The position numbers were made by a program, and so were the translations under genes. From Clostridiales bacterium (lineage in GTDB: Bacteria > Bacillota > Dethiobacteria > Dethiobacterales > Dethiobacteraceae), in assembly GCA_018335855.1 (NCBI GenBank), contig JAGXRM010000008.1, forward strand, positions 1 through 64,000: DNA of 64,000 nucleotides. Direction: 5' to 3'. Position 1 is the stretch's first letter. Each line of letters starts with the position of its first letter. The notes under the pieces were generated by a model that searched no databases, was not told the DNA's origin, and worked only from the letters and a program-made list of their open reading frames with translations. Below are positions 16,471-24,909 of the stretch, in pieces.

Positions 16471-16515
16471 TTAACAACAATAGCCGGCACATATTGTGCC
16501 GGCTGTTGTTGTTAA
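16471..16515 (+). terminator. Long hairpin after the DUF3179 unit
   Basis: Arms of 20 bases (16471-16490 and 16496-16515) with a single mismatch and loop ATATT. There is no long T run, but the stem is very stable. Confidence 0.7.
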
Positions 16516-16562
16516 CGGAGTATTTACCAGTAAATCTCGCATCACAATAGGCTCCTTACTAT

Positions 16563-16786
16563 TTAAGAGACGGTGACACCGCCGCTGTTCACCAGAATGT
16601 CAGGCAAGATGACCACACCACGCCTGGCAAGCTCGGGCTCAATTAACGGGCAGGTAGGCCCATTGGCAGCTTCAAAAATAACCTGGGCGCGAATATCTTT
16701 GTAATTTCCTCCGTGGATGGCATTTTGCAGAGCAGAGGGGATAAGAAAATTACAGTCTATGGTGAGGACTTGACCTGCTTCTACAG
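16563..16786 (-). pseudogene. Fragment of glutamate dehydrogenase
   Basis: A minus-strand frame reads DCNFLIPSALQNAI, then QVIFEAANGPTCPLIEPELARRG, then VVILPDILVNSGGVTVS followed at once by a stop. This is the well-known stretch near the middle of the NAD domain of Glu/Leu/Phe dehydrogenases (CDILIPAAL, EGANGPTTPEAD, PDILANAGGVTVSYFEW). Only about 70 of some 420 codons remain, with no start, so it is a relic. Confidence 0.8.
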
Positions 16787-16807
16787 ATTATAATACTGTT
16801 GCCTGAA

Positions 16808-17269
16808 TTAGTTAGGCACTTTTCTTTTAGTTGCCGTACGGAGCCATGCCAGAACAGCAGCCATTACAGCGCCGACCACGGTCATTACAGTGAAGGCGAC
16901 CAAGTTGGTAAGCGGCATGACCTGAAACTTGGGATAAATATTTAAGAGTGGCATAAACAGCCCCATGGTGGCAAAAACGAAGGCGTCTATCACTATGATT
17001 CCTTTCAGGATGGCAAAGTCATCCCCTGTGTAGTTTAGTACCAGCAGAATGAGAAAGGCAGTGGCTATACTTAATGCAACTGTACTCAATAAGCCGAGAA
17101 CTGTTCCGGCTACTGTATTTACTAATGGAGCTTGTAAAAAAGAATCTGCTGCAACAGCCCACGGCCTGGGTGCGGGAATTCCAAGCTGTAAAAGCAGAAG
17201 CATGATTCCATTTAAAAGTATCCCGCCAATCGAGCCTACAATTGTAATCTGTACTATTGAATCTTTCAC
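16808..17269 (-). CDS. Four-helix membrane protein, paralogue of the gene at 55212
   Basis: 153 residues with four hydrophobic segments. Start GTG at 17269 overlaps the stop of the upstream ABC/CBS remnant (TAGTG), so it was once in that operon. The motif NYTGDDFAILKGIIVIDAF (about 78-96) aligns with HYTGKEFALLKGAVFGMIV in the gene at 55212-55667, at the same position in a protein of the same length and helix pattern. I infer one family. Its function is unknown, and no known transporter motif is seen. Confidence 0.6.
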   Translation of the reverse strand: MKDSIVQITIVGSIGGILLNGIMLLLLQLGIPAPRPWAVAADSFLQAPLVNTVAGTVLGLLSTVALSIATAFLILLVLNYTGDDFAILKGIIVIDAFVFATMGLFMPLLNIYPKFQVMPLTNLVAFTVMTVVGAVMAAVLAWLRTATKRKVPN

Positions 17270-17690
17270 TACTTCTTCACCTCAATAGTATGTTTTGCAG
17301 ATAACATGTATTTATGCACATCCAGTCGGACCAGACCCACGGCGGTACCTTCTTTGCCCCGTACATCCATTTCTGTCATGTCATGCGCAAACATAACCCG
17401 AAGCGCATCGGCCAGCGACATCTGGGGGAAGAGGTAAGGCCTGTTTTTCTTGGCTTCAGGTTTGCCCGGAGGGGTCATAACTTCTTTGACCATAATAATG
17501 CCCAGCAGTTTGAAAAAGTCACTACCGCCGATAAAATCGGTTACAAAGGGTTCTTTGGGACAAGTGAATAAATCAGCCGGTTTTCCTGCCTGGACAAGTT
17601 GACCGTCGCGCATCAGCGCCACTTTATCACCCATTTTCATGGCTTCCTGAATATCGTGCGTGACAAATACAACCGTCTTTTTAATTATTT
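17269..17690 (-). pseudogene. C-terminal remnant of a glycine-betaine/carnitine-type ABC ATPase with CBS domain (OpuCA-like)
   Basis: The frame begins mid-domain with TVVFVTHDIQEAMKMGDKVALMRDGQLVQAG, the H-loop and end of an ABC ATPase, followed by a short CBS-like segment (FPQMSLADALRVMFAHDMTEMDVRGKEGTAVGLVRL). The Walker A, signature and Walker B parts are absent; upstream sequence is unrelated. The ATG at 17640 lies inside the old domain. What remains is about 135 of some 380 codons. It still abuts the membrane protein gene downstream. Confidence 0.75.
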
Positions 17691-17779
17691 TTACACATAC
17701 CTGCCTGGTTTATCGGCCCTTACTGTCCTATGGCGCTTGGCTACCCTGTCTGTACCGCTACTGCGGCGAAGCAAAGACC

Positions 17780-17842
17780 TTTACAGCTCTATTTTTTTAT
17801 GATAACATATAAACATAATTACATATATAGATATATAAAGAG
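17780..17842 (+). promoter_or_regulatory. ars promoter and probable ArsR operator
   Basis: TTTACA (17780-17785), 17 bp, TAACAT (17803-17808), followed by an AT-rich symmetric stretch around ATATATAGATATAT (17823-17840) just before the ribosome site. ArsR/SmtB repressors bind such AT-rich palindromes near the transcription start. Confidence 0.5.
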
Positions 17843-17853
17843 GGGGAGATGTA

Positions 17854-18246
17854 TTGGGTAAGGTGACTTTGGAATCCTATGGGGTGAAAGGGGGCGGTGC
17901 AGCGGTGGATTCTTGGCGGTTGGCAAAATTCCTGAAAGCACTGGCCGATGAGAAAAGGATGCAGATTATTAAGCTGTTAGGTAGGCGCAGTATATGTGTC
18001 TGTGAGTTGGAGTCCCTGGTTGAACTTACCCAGCCGGCAGTGTCTCACCACTTAAAAATATTACGTGAGGCAGGGGTGGTAAGTGACACAAGACAGGGCA
18101 AATGGATTTTTTATTCTCTAAACGAGGACAATTATGCTGAAATGCTAACTGCCCTGACAGCCCTGCCAGTATCGGTTGAGGGAGAAAAGGGTTTGGATGA
18201 TGTTAGTTTTTGCCTGACATGTGAAGAGAAGAAAATAATGAAATGA
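17854..18246 (+). CDS. arsR: ArsR-family arsenite-responsive repressor
   Basis: 130 residues with a winged helix. The recognition helix is LTQPAVSHHLKILREAGVV (about 58-76). The metal site SICVCEL (C48 and C50) matches the C-x-C of arsenite-sensing ArsR, with a further cysteine pair CLTC near the C-terminus. It starts with TTG at 17854, preceded by AGAGGGGGAG. It is followed after 21 bp by the acr3 efflux gene and is expected to repress both until arsenite binds. Confidence 0.9.
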   Translation: MGKVTLESYGVKGGGAAVDSWRLAKFLKALADEKRMQIIKLLGRRSICVCELESLVELTQPAVSHHLKILREAGVVSDTRQGKWIFYSLNEDNYAEMLTALTALPVSVEGEKGLDDVSFCLTCEEKKIMK

Positions 18247-18267
18247 AGTTATTAGGAGGTTGCGGAA

Positions 18268-19356
18268 TTGAGTATCGAACAACAGGCAAAAAAAGCACGT
18301 TCGCTGGGGGTTTTTGAGCGTTATCTGACACTGTGGGTGTTAATCTGCATGGCCGTGGGAACAGCATTGGGCTATGTGTTCCCTGATATGGCAGCAGTGC
18401 TTGACCGTATGCAAGTATACAATGTATCTATTCCTATTGGCATTTTACTCTTTTTTATGATTTACCCTATTATGGTACAAATTGATTTCCAGACAGTGGT
18501 GGATGCTATCAAAGCGCCAAAACCAGTAATTATCACTCTGGTGGTTAACTGGGCGATTAAGCCGTTTTCTATGGCCTTCCTGGCCTGGTTTTTTATGCGG
18601 GTGGTCTGGAGCGGAATTATTCCTTTTGATGCCGGGACGGAATATATAGCCGGGATGATTTTGTTAGGGGTTGCGCCGTGTACCGCCATGGTGCTGGTGT
18701 GGAGCTATCTGGCCAAAGGAAATATGGGGCATACGCTGGTGATGGTGGCCATAAACTCCCTGACGATGCTGTTTCTTTACGCGCCGCTGGGCACCGTGTT
18801 GCTCAGTGTGGCAGAAGTACCGGTGCCATTTATGACGATTATGCTTTCCGTCGGTTTTTATGTGGGACTGCCTTTGGTGGCCGGGTATATAACCCGTACG
18901 CAATTGATTAGATCCAGAGGCATTGAATGGTACGAGGCGTCCTTTTTGCGCTACATGGGTAAAATTTCGATTACAGCGCTGCTGGTCACCCTGATTACAC
19001 TCTTTATTCTGCAGGGCAGAGTGATTATCGATATGCCGCTGGTTATTCTGCTGATTGCTGTTCCGCTGTTTATCCAGACGATGCTTATTTTCTTTATCGG
19101 TTACGGGATAGCAAAAGGAGCAAAAGTTGCTTACGAAGACGCCGCCCCTACAGCGATGATTGGCGCCAGCAACCATTTTGAAGTCGCTATCGCTGTGGCG
19201 GTTATGCTATTCGGACTGGAGTCCGGCGCAGCGCTGGCTACGGTGGTGGGTGTATTAATTGAGGTGCCTGTAATGCTGATGCTGGTACGTATTTGTCTGG
19301 CAACGAAACACTGGTTCCCGGCTAAGGCAGTAAGCGTTGTCGGCGAAAGTTCATAA
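18268..19356 (+). CDS. acr3: ACR3-family arsenite efflux permease
   Basis: 362 residues, about ten membrane helices. It starts with TTG at 18268 behind AGGAGG. Family landmarks: GVAPCTAMVLVWS with the essential membrane cysteine (C138), a conserved Asn-Pro-type region replaced by INSLTMLFLYAPLG, and ASNHFEVAIAVAVMLFGLESGAALATVVGVLIEVPVM in the penultimate helices. It exports arsenite from the cytoplasm by proton exchange. With arsR it forms a minimal two-gene resistance operon; the downstream arsD/arsA gene is collapsed, so ATP-driven export through ArsA is lost. Confidence 0.93.
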   Translation: MSIEQQAKKARSLGVFERYLTLWVLICMAVGTALGYVFPDMAAVLDRMQVYNVSIPIGILLFFMIYPIMVQIDFQTVVDAIKAPKPVIITLVVNWAIKPFSMAFLAWFFMRVVWSGIIPFDAGTEYIAGMILLGVAPCTAMVLVWSYLAKGNMGHTLVMVAINSLTMLFLYAPLGTVLLSVAEVPVPFMTIMLSVGFYVGLPLVAGYITRTQLIRSRGIEWYEASFLRYMGKISITALLVTLITLFILQGRVIIDMPLVILLIAVPLFIQTMLIFFIGYGIAKGAKVAYEDAAPTAMIGASNHFEVAIAVAVMLFGLESGAALATVVGVLIEVPVMLMLVRICLATKHWFPAKAVSVVGESS

Positions 19357-19464
19357 CGAATACGGCACAAATAAAGATTAAATGATGAACAGGATGCAGA
19401 TTATAGACAGGTAAGCGGCGCTACTGCCGTTTACCTGTCCATAAATGCTGGAAAGGAGCATAGC

Positions 19465-19845
19465 ATGAAAATCGAATTTTTCGAGCCGCCGATGTGCTGC
19501 CCGAAAAAGGCGACGATGGAGTATAAGGAAGCGGTGCTTGCCGAGGCCAGGGAAAAATTTGACGCGTGTACGGTTATGGCCATGGAGGAAGAACTGAACT
19601 CCCCGTGCACGGAAGAGATGGCGGCATTTCAGAAGTTTGTCGGCTATATGACGGAGTCTGACTTTGACGTCATTGTTTTTGACACCGCGCCTACAGGACA
19701 CCGCCGTAATATGCAGTTGAAATATTTGGCTGAATTAAGCGGGCGATTTCCCGGTGCTGCACAGTTGGAAGTACCGATGTATGCCGGAGAGATTAAAGGG
19801 TTGTCGATGCTACGAGAAATGGCCACAACCATTTTTGATGCATAG
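19465..19845 (+). pseudogene. Chimeric arsD-arsA remnant
   Basis: 126 codons with a good GGAAAGGAG site. The first residues [13 protein letters not shown] are the start of an ArsD chaperone (vicinal CC). At residue about 14 the sequence jumps into the middle of an ArsA ATPase: [29 protein letters not shown] and [13 protein letters not shown] (Walker-B-like region and the TAPTGH switch). It then jumps again to an ArsA-like tail ([19 protein letters not shown]). The ArsA P-loop is missing. Two in-frame deletions have joined arsD and arsA. Whether the short product does anything is unknown. Confidence 0.75.
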
Positions 19846-20052
19846 GGTGGCGTGCCTTAAGGCGAAATCAAATACAAATCCAATACAATATGAGTTTTCA
19901 TTATGAATGAAAGCTCTGCAAATGCATCCCATTAGAAGGGGCGCTTCTTCTAAAAAATATTTACCCCACAAGGAAGGATTTTGAGTATTTAGAATAGAAT
20001 ATACAAAAAGAAATATATTGATAGTGATGTAAACATAATAATTGCGTGACCC
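19846..20052. other. Intergenic region before the hut leader
   Basis: AT-rich and without a gene. It must contain the hut promoter, but no consensus pair with correct spacing is clear. Confidence 0.4.
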
Positions 20053-20111
20053 AAGAAACTAGTCATTAGAGGGTGCGTCCTAACCGTTCGGTGTTAGACA
20101 GCGCTTTTTTT
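20053..20111 (+). promoter_or_regulatory. HutP-type antitermination leader 1 (before hutP)
   Basis: A box of three triplets with four-base spacing, AAG-N4-TAG-N4-TAG (20053-20069), is followed directly by an intrinsic terminator: a stem of about eleven pairs (20073-20084 with 20093-20104, two single-base bulges), then seven Ts (20105-20111). HutP is known to bind UAG-N4-UAG-N4-UAG RNA with histidine and Mg2+ and to disrupt an adjacent terminator. The first triplet deviates (AAG). The box and its flanks recur before hutH. Confidence 0.75.
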
Positions 20112-20149
20112 GTTTACAAAAAGAATGAAGAGATTGAGAGGATATAACA

Positions 20150-20584
20150 ATGAAGACTCTTGGGCAATTGGCTTTGCGTTTAGTCTTGGAAGACGAAGAA
20201 AGTATCCAGCACATGTTGGACCAAATGAAGAAAGACGGTTATACGGCGGTTAGAGGTAAAGTTGGCTCCATGAATCTGGAGAAAGTAATTGCCGCCGTTG
20301 AAACTACGGCCAAGCGAAACGACATTGTTTCCAATAACTATCGGGATGAACACTGCCTTTACCACGCAACGCTGGAAGCATTAAGTGGTGTTTGCCGCGG
20401 ACAGCTTGCCCTGGGAACTTTGTTGAGGACCGCAGGCCTTAGCTTTTCGATAGTTAAAGGGGAAAGGATTCTGGGTGAATCAAACGACGGTACGTGGATA
20501 GCCGTTGTGCTCTTTGGCACAATCGGTGCACCTATCAAAGGATTTGAACACGAAGTTATAGGCTTGGGTATCAATCACCTGTAA
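20150..20584 (+). CDS. hutP: HutP, histidine-responsive RNA antiterminator
   Basis: 144 residues. The C-terminal half matches HutP closely: HCLYHATLEALSGVCRGQLALGTLLRTAGLSFSIV (about 66-100), then DGTWIAVVLFGTIGAPIKGFEHEVIGLGINHL to the end, including the histidines that coordinate Mg2+ and histidine (YHAT and the C-terminal G-x-x-HE region). HutP hexamers bind UAG repeats in hut mRNA and prevent termination when histidine is plentiful. The gene is first in the operon, behind its own leader with box and terminator, so it is probably autoregulated, and a second box follows it before hutH. Confidence 0.92.
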   Translation: MKTLGQLALRLVLEDEESIQHMLDQMKKDGYTAVRGKVGSMNLEKVIAAVETTAKRNDIVSNNYRDEHCLYHATLEALSGVCRGQLALGTLLRTAGLSFSIVKGERILGESNDGTWIAVVLFGTIGAPIKGFEHEVIGLGINHL

Positions 20585-20604
20585 AAAAAAATAATTGCAA
20601 CCCA

Positions 20605-20621
20605 TAGTAATTAGTCATTAG
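20605..20621 (+). promoter_or_regulatory. HutP-type box 2 (before hutH)
   Basis: An exact TAG-N4-TAG-N4-TAG, the full HutP consensus. Flanks match leader 1 (AATAATTGC before; TAGTCATTAGAGGGT across the last two triplets). Downstream is a short GCCGG/CTGGC stem without a T run, right before the hutH ribosome site, so it may act on translation or mRNA rather than as a classical terminator. Confidence 0.75.
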
Positions 20622-20666
20622 AGGGTTTGCCAAACGCCGGCCAATTCTGGCTACTGGAGGAAAAGT

Positions 20667-22190
20667 ATGATGTTGACCCTCGATGGCAAGCACCTTACGA
20701 TTGAAGATGTTGTTTTGGTTTCCAGGCATGGAACAAAAGTAAAGATAGCTCCCGAAGCTATCGGAGCCATGAACGAATCACGGGAAATGGTTTGCCGCCT
20801 GGTTGAGACAGGCGAGGTCGTGTATGGTGTAACGACTGGTTTTGGCAAACTGAGCAACGTTACGATTTCTAAAGAAGAGACAACTGAATTACAGAAGAAT
20901 TTAATTCGTAGCCATTCCGTCGGTGTGGGTGAACCATTGTCCGAGGAGGCGGTAAGGGCAATTATGCTGTTACGGGCCAACACTCTGGTGCGTGGTAATT
21001 CCGGCATCCGCCCTGAAGTTTTGCATACGCTACTCGAAATGCTTAATAAAGGAGTTCATCCGGTAATACCGTCACAGGGATCTGTAGGTGCCAGCGGAGA
21101 CCTTGTTCCCCTGTCACATATGACGTTGCCCCTGATTGGTGAAGGCGAAGCGGTCTACAGGGGGGTGCACATGCAGGGCAGCCAAGCAATGCACGAGGCC
21201 GGAATAAACCCTGTAGAGCTGAGTGCCAAAGAAGGGCTGGCATTGATTAACGGTACTTCTGTGATGACAGGCATTGCGGCACTGGCCGTTTATGACAGTG
21301 AGGTATTACTTGATACCGCGGATATTGCGGCTGCCATGACTATAGAGGCTCTGCGTGGCATTGACAGTGCTTTTGATGAGGCAGTCAATTACGTCAGGCC
21401 CCATCCCGGGCAGATTACCTCTGCAGCCAATCTGCGCAATGTACTGAAAGGCAGTGACTTGATTTCCCCTGCAGGCAGGTTTCGTATCCAGGACCCCTAC
21501 AGCCTGCGTTGTACCCCCCAGGTACACGGCGCATCGCGGGACGCAGTTGCATATGTGCGCGGGGTTGTGGAAATCGAGCTCAACTCGGCAACCGATAACC
21601 CACTTATCTTTCCTGCTTTAGGAAAGGTTATTTCTGCTGGGAATTTTCACGGGCAACCTGTAGCATTGGCCATGGATTTCTTAGGGATAGCTCTCTCGGA
21701 GGTAGCGAATATCTCTAACTGCCGCAATTCACAATTGCTGGCTTCCGAAATGCCGGAACTGCCACCTTTTCTGATTGAAAATGGGGGCCTGAACTCCGGC
21801 TGTATGATAGTGCAATACACAACGGCGGCACTAGTATCAGAGAATAAGATTCTTGCTTCACCGGCCAGTGTCGATTCTATACCCACATCCGCATCTCAGG
21901 AAGACCATGTTAGTATGGGGACGATTGCGGCGCGCAAGGCCGGCAGTATTATTAAAAACGTCACAAATGTGCTGGCCATCGAGCTTCTTTGTGCCGCACA
22001 GGCTTTTGAATTTTACCTTCCCTGCCGGTTGGGCCAGGGAACAGAAAAAACATTCTGCCTAATTCGTGAGCATGTTAGGAGAGTGGATAAAGATCGTATT
22101 TTGTATCCGGATATTAATAAGATTGCTGACCTTGTTAGCTGTGGTGATATTGCCAGAGCAGGTTTGAATATTGGCCAGGAAACAAACTGA
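20667..22190 (+). CDS. hutH: Histidine ammonia-lyase
   Basis: 507 residues, usual length for the family. It converts histidine to urocanate and ammonia with the self-made MIO cofactor; the A-S-G triad lies in GSVGASGDLVPLSHM (A142-S143-G144). Other family blocks: YGVTTGFGKL (about 53-62), RGNSGIRPEVL (about 109-119), the active-site region NPLIFPALGKVISAGNFHGQPVA, and QEDHVSMGTIAARK. It starts at ATG 20667 behind GGAGG. First catalytic gene of the pathway and placed directly behind the perfect HutP box. Confidence 0.97.
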   Translation: MMLTLDGKHLTIEDVVLVSRHGTKVKIAPEAIGAMNESREMVCRLVETGEVVYGVTTGFGKLSNVTISKEETTELQKNLIRSHSVGVGEPLSEEAVRAIMLLRANTLVRGNSGIRPEVLHTLLEMLNKGVHPVIPSQGSVGASGDLVPLSHMTLPLIGEGEAVYRGVHMQGSQAMHEAGINPVELSAKEGLALINGTSVMTGIAALAVYDSEVLLDTADIAAAMTIEALRGIDSAFDEAVNYVRPHPGQITSAANLRNVLKGSDLISPAGRFRIQDPYSLRCTPQVHGASRDAVAYVRGVVEIELNSATDNPLIFPALGKVISAGNFHGQPVALAMDFLGIALSEVANISNCRNSQLLASEMPELPPFLIENGGLNSGCMIVQYTTAALVSENKILASPASVDSIPTSASQEDHVSMGTIAARKAGSIIKNVTNVLAIELLCAAQAFEFYLPCRLGQGTEKTFCLIREHVRRVDKDRILYPDINKIADLVSCGDIARAGLNIGQETN

Positions 22191-22220
22191 CCTTTTACGG
22201 GATGCAAGGGGGAGACCTAT

Positions 22221-24251
22221 TTGTTAAACAACAAAGATATAGAGTCTGCGATGACGGTTAAACTGGATAATCAACTACCTGAGATGCCTGAGTTTATTGC
22301 GGGGGTCCGGCGGGCACCCCACAGGGGTTTTTCACTGACCAGGCAGCAAACGGAGATTGCACTTAAGAACGCCCTTCGTTATGTGCCCGAAGAGTTGCAT
22401 GATGTGCTTGCTCCGGAATTTTTAGACGAACTGCTTACGAGGGGAAGGATTTACGGGTACCGTTTCAGGCCGGCGGGTAGGATTCAGGGAAAACCGATCA
22501 ACGAATACAAGGGGAATTGTATTGAGGGGAAAGCGTTCCAGGTGATGATTGACAACAATCTGGATTTTGACGTGGCACTCTATCCATATGAACTGGTGAC
22601 GTACGGAGAGACAGGCAAGGTATGCCAGAACTGGATGCAATACCGTCTGCTTAAAGAATATCTGGAAAAAATGACGGATCATCAGACACTGGTGATAGAA
22701 TCGGGCCACCCCCTGGGGTTGTTCCGCTCCAAGCCCGACAGCCCCAGAGTCATTATCACAAACGCACTGATGATTGGTATGTTCGACAATGCAAAGGATT
22801 GGGATATTGCAGAACAAATGGGCGTTGCCAATTATGGACAGATGACGGCCGGAGGTTGGATGTATATAGGGCCGCAGGGTATCGTCCACGGCACCTTTAA
22901 CACACTTTTAAATGCCGGCCGCCTGAAATTGGGTATCGCGCAGGATGAGGATTTAAAAGGTGTTATTTTTGTATCGTCCGGCCTTGGCGGCATGAGCGGT
23001 GCACAGTCAAAAGCCATTGAAATTGCCAACGGCGTTGGAGTGATTGCGGAAGTCGATTACTCAAGAATTCAGACTAGGTATGACCAGAGATGGGTAAGCA
23101 AAGTTTCATCAAATCTAACAGACGTCTTCCGATGGGCACAGGAGTATGCAACTGCCAGAAAGCCAGTCTCCATAGCTTACCATGGCAACATCATCGATTT
23201 ACTTGCCTACGCCGTGGAGCATCAGGTTAAAATTGACCTGCTTACGGATCAGACATCATGCCACGCCGTTTATGAAGGGGGCTACTGCCCTCACGGCCTG
23301 ACGTTTGAGGAACGTACGAAAATGCTGCGCTCCGACAGAAATCGCTTCAACAAATTGGTCGATGTTTCGCTGAAAAGGCACTTTGAACTTATTCAAGTCT
23401 TGGTGGAACGGGGAACATACTTTTTTGACTATGGCAATGCATTTTTAAAAGCCGTTTTTGATGCCGGTGTCCGGGAAGTGTCGAAAAACAGTATTGATGA
23501 GAAGGATGGCTTCATTTTCCCCTCATATGTGGAGGAAATCATGGGGCCGGAACTTTTCGACTATGGCTACGGGCCATTCCGCTGGGTGTGCCTTAGCGGC
23601 AACCCGGAAGATCTGAGAAAAACGGACCGGGCGGCCATGGATTGTATCGATCCGGACCGGAGAGGCCAGGACTGGGACAATTACGTCTGGATCAGGGATG
23701 CAGAAAAGAATAAATTGGTGGTCGGGACGCAGGCTCGCATTTTATACCAGGATGCAATGGGGCGGACAAAGATAGCGCTTCGCTTCAATGAGATGGTACG
23801 AAACGGCGAGGTCGGACCCATTATGTTAGGAAGAGACCACCATGATACAAGCGGTACCGATTCACCGTTCCGGGAGACCGCCAATATTAAAGACGGCAGC
23901 AATGTAATGGCGGATATGGCCACACAGTGCTTTGCCGGCAACGCAGCACGTGGCATGAGTTTAGTGGCACTGCACAATGGCGGAGGTGTGGGGATTGGCA
24001 AAGCCATTAACGGTGGTTTTGGCATGGTACTGGACGGCAGTGAGCGTGTCGATACCATCCTGAAAATGTCAATGCCCTGGGATGTAATGGGCGGTGTAGC
24101 ACGAAGGGCGTGGGCCCGCAATGAAAACTCAATTACCACCAGTATGGAATACAACCGCAGCAATAAAGATACTGACCATATTACGCTTCCGTATATTCCA
24201 AAGGAAGAGCTAATTAAAGGACTGGTGGGCAAAGTGTTCCCGTCAGAATAA
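22221..24251 (+). CDS. hutU: Urocanate hydratase (long form)
   Basis: 676 residues, more than 100 longer than the Bacillus enzyme and about the size of the animal and some bacterial long forms. It hydrates urocanate to imidazolonepropionate using tightly bound NAD+. Visible family blocks include YGQMTAGGWMYIGPQGIVHGT (within about 208-229), SSGLGGMSGAQSKA with the NAD-binding GGMSGAQ turn (about 252-265), and LGRDHHDTSGTDSPFRET near the C-terminus, the conserved substrate region. The start is TTG at 22221 with GGGGGAGA upstream. It lies 30 bp behind hutH in the same operon. Confidence 0.95.
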   Translation: MLNNKDIESAMTVKLDNQLPEMPEFIAGVRRAPHRGFSLTRQQTEIALKNALRYVPEELHDVLAPEFLDELLTRGRIYGYRFRPAGRIQGKPINEYKGNCIEGKAFQVMIDNNLDFDVALYPYELVTYGETGKVCQNWMQYRLLKEYLEKMTDHQTLVIESGHPLGLFRSKPDSPRVIITNALMIGMFDNAKDWDIAEQMGVANYGQMTAGGWMYIGPQGIVHGTFNTLLNAGRLKLGIAQDEDLKGVIFVSSGLGGMSGAQSKAIEIANGVGVIAEVDYSRIQTRYDQRWVSKVSSNLTDVFRWAQEYATARKPVSIAYHGNIIDLLAYAVEHQVKIDLLTDQTSCHAVYEGGYCPHGLTFEERTKMLRSDRNRFNKLVDVSLKRHFELIQVLVERGTYFFDYGNAFLKAVFDAGVREVSKNSIDEKDGFIFPSYVEEIMGPELFDYGYGPFRWVCLSGNPEDLRKTDRAAMDCIDPDRRGQDWDNYVWIRDAEKNKLVVGTQARILYQDAMGRTKIALRFNEMVRNGEVGPIMLGRDHHDTSGTDSPFRETANIKDGSNVMADMATQCFAGNAARGMSLVALHNGGGVGIGKAINGGFGMVLDGSERVDTILKMSMPWDVMGGVARRAWARNENSITTSMEYNRSNKDTDHITLPYIPKEELIKGLVGKVFPSE

Positions 24252-24276
24252 TCATGCCGACGCAAAGGAGGATCTT

Positions 24277-24906
24277 ATGGAAAACCTCACACTGCAAGAA
24301 TTTACTTTACAGGTAGCATCAATTGAACCGGCCCCGGGAGGTGGAAGTGTGTCCGCATTAGCAGGCGCCCAGGCAGCGGCCCTTCTTTCCATGTACTGCC
24401 GTCTGTCCCAGGGTAAAAAGGGACTGGATGATGTGCAGGAACAGGTGGAAGCCGTCATGCAAGTGGCTGACAGGCTAATGGTCAGCCTGATGTCTGATAT
24501 TGAGCGGGATACGGCCGCATTCAATGCTGTGGTAGCAGCCTATAGATTACCTAAAGAATTGGAAGAACAAAAGAAAGCCAGGCTGGAAGCCATACAACAG
24601 GCTTTTGAGAAAGCTGCCCGGGTGCCCCTGGGTGTAGCTGACGCCTGCCTGGAAATTCTAGAGATGATTAAGACTGTGGCAGGGAAAGGAAATAACTCAG
24701 CCATTACGGACATCGGCGTTGCCAACCTGCAGGCTTGGGCCGGTTTGCAAGGGGCCGTATACAACGTGGAAATTAATCTTTTATCACTTAAAGATACTGC
24801 TCTGGTCAAAGAGATCACGGAGAGAACAGAACACATAAAAACACGGGGGGCAGGCCTGAGTAGCGGAAATGCATCTGTTGTGTCAGGTATGCTGAAAGGG
24901 GAGTAG
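24277..24906 (+). CDS. fchA: Cyclodeaminase/cyclohydrolase family protein (FTCD C-terminal-like)
   Basis: 209 residues, all-helical. The N-terminal LTLQEFTLQVASIEPAPGGGSVSALAGAQAAALLSMYCRLS contains the conserved P-x-PGGGS-x-SA signature of formiminotetrahydrofolate cyclodeaminase. In animals this domain is fused to the formimidoyltransferase; here it is a separate gene immediately before ftcD. It releases ammonia from 5-formimino-THF to give methenyl-THF, linking histidine breakdown to one-carbon folate pools. It starts at ATG with AAAGGAGGA. The stop is followed after one codon by the ftcD start. Confidence 0.92.
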   Translation: MENLTLQEFTLQVASIEPAPGGGSVSALAGAQAAALLSMYCRLSQGKKGLDDVQEQVEAVMQVADRLMVSLMSDIERDTAAFNAVVAAYRLPKELEEQKKARLEAIQQAFEKAARVPLGVADACLEILEMIKTVAGKGNNSAITDIGVANLQAWAGLQGAVYNVEINLLSLKDTALVKEITERTEHIKTRGAGLSSGNASVVSGMLKGE

Positions 24907-24909
24907 TTG

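Noticed and set aside
16563-16786. Functional short dehydrogenase
   Set aside because: It has no start codon or ribosome site and covers only one internal segment of glutamate dehydrogenase.
20622-20660. Intrinsic terminator between HutP box 2 and hutH
   Set aside because: The stem is short and followed by the ribosome site, not by a T run.
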